This document shows, piece by piece, positions 57,975 through 64,000 of a stretch of DNA of 64,000 bases (positions within the stretch are counted from its first letter, which is position 1; each line of letters opens with the position of its first letter). This stretch comes from Physella acuta (lineage: Eukaryota > Mollusca > Gastropoda > Physidae), in contig NW_026731892.1 of the NCBI RefSeq assembly GCF_028476545.1, positions 700,501 to 764,500 of the forward strand, in the 5' to 3' direction. The notes beneath the pieces are model-generated. The model was not told where the DNA came from. It ran no database searches and worked only from the letters and a program-made list of their open reading frames with translations. The translations under genes were made by a program, and so were the position numbers.

Positions 57975-58208
57975 ATAATATAAGCGGGCTGTGTCTGTCC
58001 TTCCGTCCGTCATCGCTATAGATTTTGGGACTATAAAAGTAAACTACGCACCATGCTGTGCTTTTCAGTGCACCGCAGTGTCTTATTATAAGTAAAAGAG
58101 TTGGGTTTGCTTATATAATGACATAGAGCTATTTTATAATTTCCACTGTTTGTACAATTTTGCATAACGTAAAGAGAATATTAAATACACGCACATTGCT
58201 AAAACATA
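57972..58208 (+). mobile_element. Possible Helitron-like 5' end fragment
   Basis: TCTATAATATAAGCGGGCTG follows an A/T-rich flank, a form typical of Helitron 5' ends. The TTAA element at 58213 interrupts whatever followed; no 3' hairpin end was found. Confidence 0.3.
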
Positions 58209-59059
58209 TTAAGGGGGCGCATCGATGAACTAAGCTTGAAAAATCATGGTCGACCTCGGAAAATTCATTTTTTTTTTTTAAATTTTTTCTATTACTTTAA
58301 CCACTTATAAACATAATATACTTATCAAATTTACAATAAAATATAGTTTTTACACTTGTTTTTGCATTTGAAGTGGGTGTGTGTGTGTAAAAAAATGTAT
58401 TTCACCCCGATATACGCCCATCACAACGATGTGTAGCGAGATCTACACACCGTAGTAAGCCTAGCTTACCATATATCAAAATGCGCGGAATTTCGAGGTC
58501 AGTCTAGCTAGCCTAAGAACATTGACCTAGTTCTAAATATAGTATTTCAAAACACGCAATGAAAGTGTGCTTCAAAATGGGAAGAGTCATGTATCTATTG
58601 GACAATAGATGTCACATGACGCTTCTGTCTAAAAATACCGTGCGCCAAGCTCAATTTTTCTAACTTTTGTCAGGATGTGTCGGCCGTGTCCTAGGAGATG
58701 CTATTTTTAGCCGAGCTGTAGATATATTTGCAACAACTTTCACTTTCTACTTTTTGAATTATTTTTCGTTTCTGGAATTTATTTGAAGGTAAATTATGAA
58801 TTTTTCAATTATTTCTATTCCTTTATCAAAGTATAAACTATAGTTTTATCTTAGATGCCAGATTTTACGTAGATTTTGATGTAGATCTAGTAACTTTATT
58901 ACGTAAACTAGATCTTAGTCTTAGGCTCTTAGCCTAGCTATCTGTATCAAAGGCTGAATGTAATCAATGTATGCAGATAATGTGCATACCTTTTAGTACG
59001 TTGTGATTATTTTTTTAAAACAGCTTATACATTATTATGACTTGTTTTACAGATCTACA

Positions 59060-60830
59060 ATGCCTGCACAAAAGTTGTATGCAAAAAAGGGACAGGCTTC
59101 CAGAAAGCAGAAGGCTACATTGAAGTACATTGGCTAAGGCTTGTGCTACCAAGCAGCAAAAATCAGCTCTTGCAGGATCTACTGCAGATCCAGAGGCTGC
59201 TGGTTCAAGCACAACTACTGCTGCCACTACATCAACTGCTGCCACTGCATCAATTGCTGCCACTTCACCCACTGCTGCCACTTCACCCACTGCTGCCACT
59301 GCATCAATTGCTGCCACTTCACCCACTGCTGCCACTTCACCCACTGCTGCCACTGCATCAATTGCTGCCACTGCATCAACTGCTGCCACTTCACCCACTG
59401 CTGCCACTTCACCCACTGCTGCCACTTCACCCACTGCTGCCACTGCATCAACTGCTGCCACTTCACCCACTGCCACTTCACCCACTGCTGCCACTGCATC
59501 ATCTGCTGCCACTGCATCAACTGCTGCCACTGCATCCACTGCTGCCACTTCACCCACTGCTGCCACTTCACCCACTGCTGCCACTGCATCAATTGCTGCC
59601 ACTTCACCCACTGCTGCCACTGCATCAACTGCTGCCACTTCACCCACTGCTGCCACTACATCAACTGCTGCCACTTCACCCACTGCTGCCACTGCATCAA
59701 CTGCTGCCACTGCATCAACTGCTGCCACTGCATCATCTGCTGCCACTGCATCCACTGCTGCCACTTCACCCACTGCTGCCACTTCACCCACTGCTGCCAC
59801 TTCACCCACTGCTGCCACTGCATCAACTGCTGCCACTGCATCAATTGCTGCCACTTCACCCACTGCTGCCACTTCACCCACTGCTGCCACTGCATCAACT
59901 GCTGCCACTTCACCCACTGCTGCCACTGCATCATCTGCTGCCACTGCATCAACTGCTGCCACTGCATCATCTGCTGCCACTTCACCCACTGCTGCCACTG
60001 CATCAACTGCTGCCACTGCATCATCTGCTGCCACTGCATCCACTGCTGCCACTACACCCACTGCTGCCACTTCTCCTACTACTGGATATACAACCATCCC
60101 CACAGTGGTCAGTGCCTCCAAGAGAAAACTTAGCATGTTTTCTCAATGTGAAGCACCTCAAGCTACTACAGTTGGAGGGCTGGTCATTGTAGACCTGGCT
60201 GAAGTAAACGCCCTCTTTTCGGCAGCTCAGTGCAGTACATGTCAAGGGCCCTTGCAACTTATTTTGACTGGACGCAAGGGTCTAGTACATCAACTGCAAG
60301 TTAGCTGCAGTGTGCAACTCCATAGCAGCAGGATCAAGCTCCAATATGAGTAGCAGCGACAGGTGTTATGATATCAACAAGAAATTTGTCGCTGCTTTCC
60401 TCAACATAGGATTAGGCTATGCTGCTGTGGATAAGTTTTGCAATGCCATGGCCATTGAAGGAATGACAGTCATCATACCGCAATATCCTGAACAAAATAT
60501 CAATTTCTTCAAAAAATTTCTCCAACGCCAGTCTTGACACAGCTATTGACCTGGTGCGCAAATCTTATGGCGTTGAGATCAGTCAGTGAGTTTAATGGTG
60601 GCAGTAAACATCTGGCTGCTTTTATGGATGCCATTGGCTGTTCCTATGCCACTTCTTCTCAAGTCAAAGCAGCAAGGCATGACAAGAGGAGGATTGACAG
60701 TGCAGAATGAAAGGCGTCAGTTGAAGTCAAAAGGAGAAGGTCCAGAATGATCTCGCCAGCTCAAAAGCCCAACAGGAGTTTGAGAAGCTGGAGGGAGGGC
60801 CTTCATACAGTTCTGGAGCCTTCTAAATTG
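59060..60830 (+). pseudogene. Decayed, internally deleted transposase of the TTAA element
   Basis: ATG at 59060 follows an acceptor-like TTTTACAG and starts MPAQKLYAKKGQASRKQKAT, then shifts frame into a long Ala/Thr/Ser repeat. Beyond it (about 60080-60350) come VIVDLAEVNALFSAAQCSTC and a GRKGLVHQLQVSC stretch. After a further frame change NKKFVAAFLNIGLGYAAVDK follows. The order (leading zinc-binding Cys pairs, then the NKKFV...GYAAV block) matches the Mutator-like transposase domain family as I know it. The sequence then jumps from GGSKHLA straight to a C-terminal AFMDAIGCSYATSSQVKAAR stretch, so the catalytic core is deleted. At least three frame breaks plus the deletion make it inactive. 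Confidence 0.7.
59219..60078 (+). repeat. 18-bp coding minisatellite (Ala-Ala-Thr-Ser/Ala), about 48 units
   Basis: Two main unit types alternate irregularly: GCTGCCACTTCACCCACT (AATSPT) and GCTGCCACTGCATCAACT (AATAST). Nearly all are 18 bp, so the transposase frame stays open for over 280 codons; the antisense and shifted frames are open too. Confidence 0.97.
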
Positions 60831-61373
60831 TTATTTGTTTTAAGCTAAGTTAGTTTTATTAGTGTAAAAACTTTTTTTTTTTTTTTAATTTAAATTTTAT
60901 ATTTCCATCAATATATGTAGTCTTTTTCAAACCCTTTTTACAAAATCAGTTTTTACTTAATTTACTACTAATGATGAAATTATCATCATAAACATGTTGA
61001 TAAAGCTTTTAAAATAGCTCTTTACATTGTATTTTCAATGAAAAAAGCTTTTTTTTTCCATTTTTGTTACGTTTTTAGCGTTTTCTCAATAACGTATTTT
61101 TTTACATTTTTGAACACTCAAAAACATTTTCCTCAAAAACTACTTGTTCAATTTACATGAAATTTCTGCTGAAGCTACATAACACACTGTTGAAAAAACA
61201 AGCAGGAGAATAATTGAGCTATCTTCATTACTTTTTTTTATACAAAAATTTTTGCAAACCTTATAGGTTAAAATTAATTAGTCATTAGTAGAAAATTCAT
61301 AATTAAAAAAGTTTCTGCAAATATGTACATTTTCTTCTATGGATTTTGTCACATGCATGTGGACTATCTAAAT

Positions 61374-63219
61374 CAGTGGTTCCCAACCTTTTTCGAGTGG
61401 CGACCCCCTTTTATAAATAGTTAGTGACCCGCGACCCCCATAAAATTAAAAAGCCGTATTTAGTATGGAAATTAATAAGCACTAAAATAAGATTTTCTAG
61501 AAGACTTTCAATATGAACTACTCTTGATAACTGTTTTATTTAATACGATGTGTAAAATTGCATGCTATTTACTAAACATTCACTGTTAAGTTTTTGTTAA
61601 CGCCAACCTATGTCATTATCAACATTCAATTTACTTCTTAATTTTGTTTTTAATCGAAGAATAGTGTTGAAAGGCTATTCTCGAAAAGTCAATCAATTTT
61701 ACGTTTGGGTATGAATGGTGAATAATACACCAAAATTGTGTGAGCAGTTTTTATCTTAGGCGGAATCATTCTGCAAAATTAAAGAATTCACATTGTAATT
61801 CATGCAGATTCTTCTTTCAGCTCAGAGAAATAGCGCCGCAGTTCGTTTTCAAGAGATTCAAGATGCCCAGAAATCGCTTCTTTCAAAATTTTAATTATCT
61901 CACAATCAGGTTCATCTACCATAGTGCAGAGTTTCTCAAATGTACAACATTTCCAAGATTTATTTTCTTCGCCAATTTTGCAGCTTTGATAAAAATGCCC
62001 CGAGATTATTATGGAAAGTAATAATCCTCGTTCATTTTCCCTGAAGCTTCAGGTTAAGCTTACGTTGATGTTTGAATATATCTGCTAGGTATGATACTCT
62101 CTCCAACCACTCTATGTCGTTTTAAGTATACCAAAAGGTCTTGTTTCCTTTGCACTTCCAAGAACAATTTGATTTCAGATTTCAATTCAAAAACACGATT
62201 CACAACACTTTGTTTGACAGCCAGCGTACTGTAGTGTAGAAAAGCAGAACCTCGTGATCTATATTAATGTCTTTGCTCCCGACTAAATATAGAGTACGAC
62301 TGTTACTTGCAATGGAGTCTTGATGACGAGGGCGTACTGGTAAATCATGCAGTGGCTAGTGAGCTAAATCTTTTCTGTTTTCTGAATGCCCAATTTTTAC
62401 CTAAACCTGGATAGCGCACCATCAGTACAAACCCCCACAGCCGTTTTAACCAACTTTAATCTTCCAGTTTAAAAAAAAAAATGTATTTATTTTCTCCATG
62501 CTATTTCACAAAATAGCAACTCTTCTTTGCTATCATCTGAATGAATATAGACAAAGACCAGCAACTGCGAACACGAACTCACGTCTATTGATTTATCAAC
62601 TTGAAAAGCAAACAATGGTAAACGCTTGATTTCATTAAAAATTTGTTATTTAATATCTACGGACACGTCGGCTACAAGCCGCTGAGTAGTATTATTAGGC
62701 AGAGATATTTGTTGCATCTTTACTGCACTGGAATCCCCAAGAATTAACTTCACCATCTTCAACATGCAGCGTTTGGTGAGATTTTCTTCTATTGTGTGTT
62801 TTTTTTTTTTGCTTGGCATTTTCTATCGCAACTTCATTTGATGCTTGCGCTAATGCTGTATTTCCTTGGTGAAAACTTCCTGTTCGATCAAGTCTCTGAC
62901 GTACGTTTGCAACTAGCTTCATGCCGACGAAAGAACACGATATCTTTTTTGGTGTGTTCCGAATGACTCGTCTCAAATGACGTTTTAGTTTTGAAGATTT
63001 TATAAACTCGTGACTGAGAACAACTTTGCACAGTAGGCCTACGCTTTGCTTCTTCTCTATTTGAATTCCAGTGATGTTAGTAAAGCAGAACTGCAGATAT
63101 TCTTCTAAATATTTATGTTTTGTTTCTCATTACTTAGGTTTAGTATACCAGTTGGCGACCCCCCAGAAAGCCCTTGGCGACCCCCAGGGGGGTCGCGACC
63201 CCCAGGTTGGGAACCCGTG
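61374..63219 (-). mobile_element. Decayed hAT transposon nested in the TTAA element
   Basis: Terminal inverted repeats CAGTGGTTCCCAACCTTTT and, inverted, CACGGGTTCCCAACCTGGG, with GGCGACCCCC-type subterminal sequence. The 8-bp target duplication ATCTAAAT (61366-61373 and 63220-63227) is exact. Coding remnants lie on the minus strand, spread over the whole element in several frames. Confidence 0.92.
62000..62990 (-). pseudogene. hAT transposase remnant (ZBED5/FAM200-like)
   Basis: 62976-62695 reads FHQGNTALAQASNEVAIENA followed by an AKQKK-type stretch. Next come LPNNTTQRLVADVSVDIK, a stop, then QIFNEIKRLPLFAFQVDKSI, DVSSCSQLLVFVYIHSDDSK and EELLFCE (about 62690-62510). These match the conserved core of ZBED5/FAM200-type hAT transposases, with Lys where the family has the catalytic-region Glu in FQVDES. 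Later pieces toward 62000 are recognisable in other frames. It is broken by several stops and frame changes. Confidence 0.8.
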
Positions 63220-63465
63220 ATCTAAATCCAAAAGTTGGACTTGAAATTATAGATAGTTACTGAGGAAAAGTTTTTTAAAAATTGTATGTAAAAAATGTAC
63301 ATTTTTCCCGCCAAATTTAATCGGCTAACGATTACCATGAAATTTTTTTTACACCAAAGTGTATTAAACATATATACTAATGCCATAAATGAGTTATTTT
63401 CTGTAAAATTGTTAAATTGTGCAAAAAATGGTATTTCAATAAAGTTCATGACTGTCCCCCCTTAA

Positions 63466-64000
63466 AAGGATCAATGTCAAATATCGTTTTCGTTAATATT
63501 CCTAGAAAAAGTGGATACATTTTAATAACATAATAACTGTAGGTTAGAAAAATCTAATTAAACTGTTTAGTATTTTTGCCAAGGGAGGTATTTTAAAAAT
63601 AAATTGAACTCACGCTAAAAATGTGAATGCAGAATCTACATGACGGAATAATTGTTGGAATAATATAATTAGCAAAATGTGAATGCAAATTATGCAAATT
63701 ATGCAGACGTGTACGAGTACATTATTGTCGGAATATTATAATTAGCATTGATTGATAAAAGTCTATCTTTTATTTATTTTATTCACTGAATGTAATGTTT
63801 ACTACTTATAATTTTTAATCAACTATTAAGCACTATTATAGACGCGTCATCACGTTCATTGGGTGCGCAATGGTATTAGTTATGAAACTCTATTGTAAAT
63901 TTTTAAAATTTAAAGTACTGGGGAAAAAAATGCGTGAATCGATAAAGTGATATAATATGGTGGGTAAAACACGGATATTTTAAATACTGCTGGGGGTTTT
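63466..64000. other. Intergenic tail of the window
   Basis: AT-rich. A diverged short duplication (GTGAATGCARA and GGAATAATATAATTAGCA words near 63621-63745) is present; no gene is seen. Confidence 0.5.

Larger units (their letters stand above)
58213..63461 (+). mobile_element. TTAA-flanked DNA transposon with Mutator-like transposase remnants (Kolobok-type candidate)
   Basis: Flanked by TTAA at 58209-58212 and 63462-63465. Ends are imperfect inverted repeats: GGGGGCGCATCGATGAAC on the left and, inverted, GGGGGGACAGTCATGAAC on the right. It holds a decayed transposase (59060-60825) and later received a hAT element at 61374. TTAA targets occur in piggyBac and Kolobok; piggyBac ends begin CCY, so a Kolobok-type element is the better guess. 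Without the hAT insert it would be about 3.4 kb. Confidence 0.65.

Noticed and set aside
59130-60353. A 407-residue Ala/Thr/Ser protein (antifreeze- or mucin-like gene), with further long ORFs in the other frames and on the minus strand
   Set aside because: The openness comes from an 18-bp repeat that lacks stops in several frames; the surrounding sequence is a decayed transposase.
58213-63461. A piggyBac element, because of the TTAA flanks
   Set aside because: The ends begin with a G run rather than CCY, and the coding remnants match a Mutator-like transposase, not a piggyBac one.

Overview
The window is a stretch of AT-rich animal nuclear DNA, most likely from a mollusc and probably a gastropod. 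The grounds are a many-exon axonemal dynein gene with GT-AG introns, a metazoan-type MGME1 gene, animal hAT and TTAA-flanked DNA transposons, and low-complexity sequence rich in TAGATCT. The species cannot be fixed from sequence reading alone.

Layout. Positions 1-4125 are intergenic and hold a terminal-inverted-repeat element (1073-2293) and a Helitron-like element (2567-2973). One gene fills 4154-50024 on the plus strand: an axonemal dynein heavy chain, best read as DNAH14-like. I traced 89 coding exons by splice sites and reading frame. They join in phase from ATG to TAG and give about 5011 residues: tail, linker, AAA1-AAA4 with four Walker A loops, stalk and microtubule-binding domain, AAA5, AAA6 and the C-terminal domain. 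Convergent to it on the minus strand is a four-exon MGME1 gene (52216-54458), a mitochondrial DNA exonuclease. The two polyadenylation regions lie about 0.2 kb apart. Positions 54638-63461 are mobile-element territory: a short hAT MITE, second copies of the two elements seen at the left edge (inverted), and a nested stack. In the stack a TTAA-flanked transposon with a decayed Mutator-like transposase and a long Ala/Thr/Ser coding minisatellite carries a decayed hAT transposon inside it and sits next to a Helitron-like 5' end.

Most notable observation. About twenty introns of the dynein gene carry tandem duplications or minisatellites (2 to about 93 copies, units 15 to 185 bp), and nearly all contain a copy of the adjoining exon-intron junction. 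Each array therefore repeats a splice donor or acceptor together with a few to several tens of exon bases. Even the stop codon has been amplified this way. Only one large array, in intron 16, shows no link to a junction. This looks like a recurrent local process that copies splice junctions in tandem.

The same two mobile elements, in the same order and with about 275 bp between them, flank the dynein-MGME1 block in inverted orientation. The Helitron-like element keeps a perfect terminal palindrome in both copies through compensating base changes.
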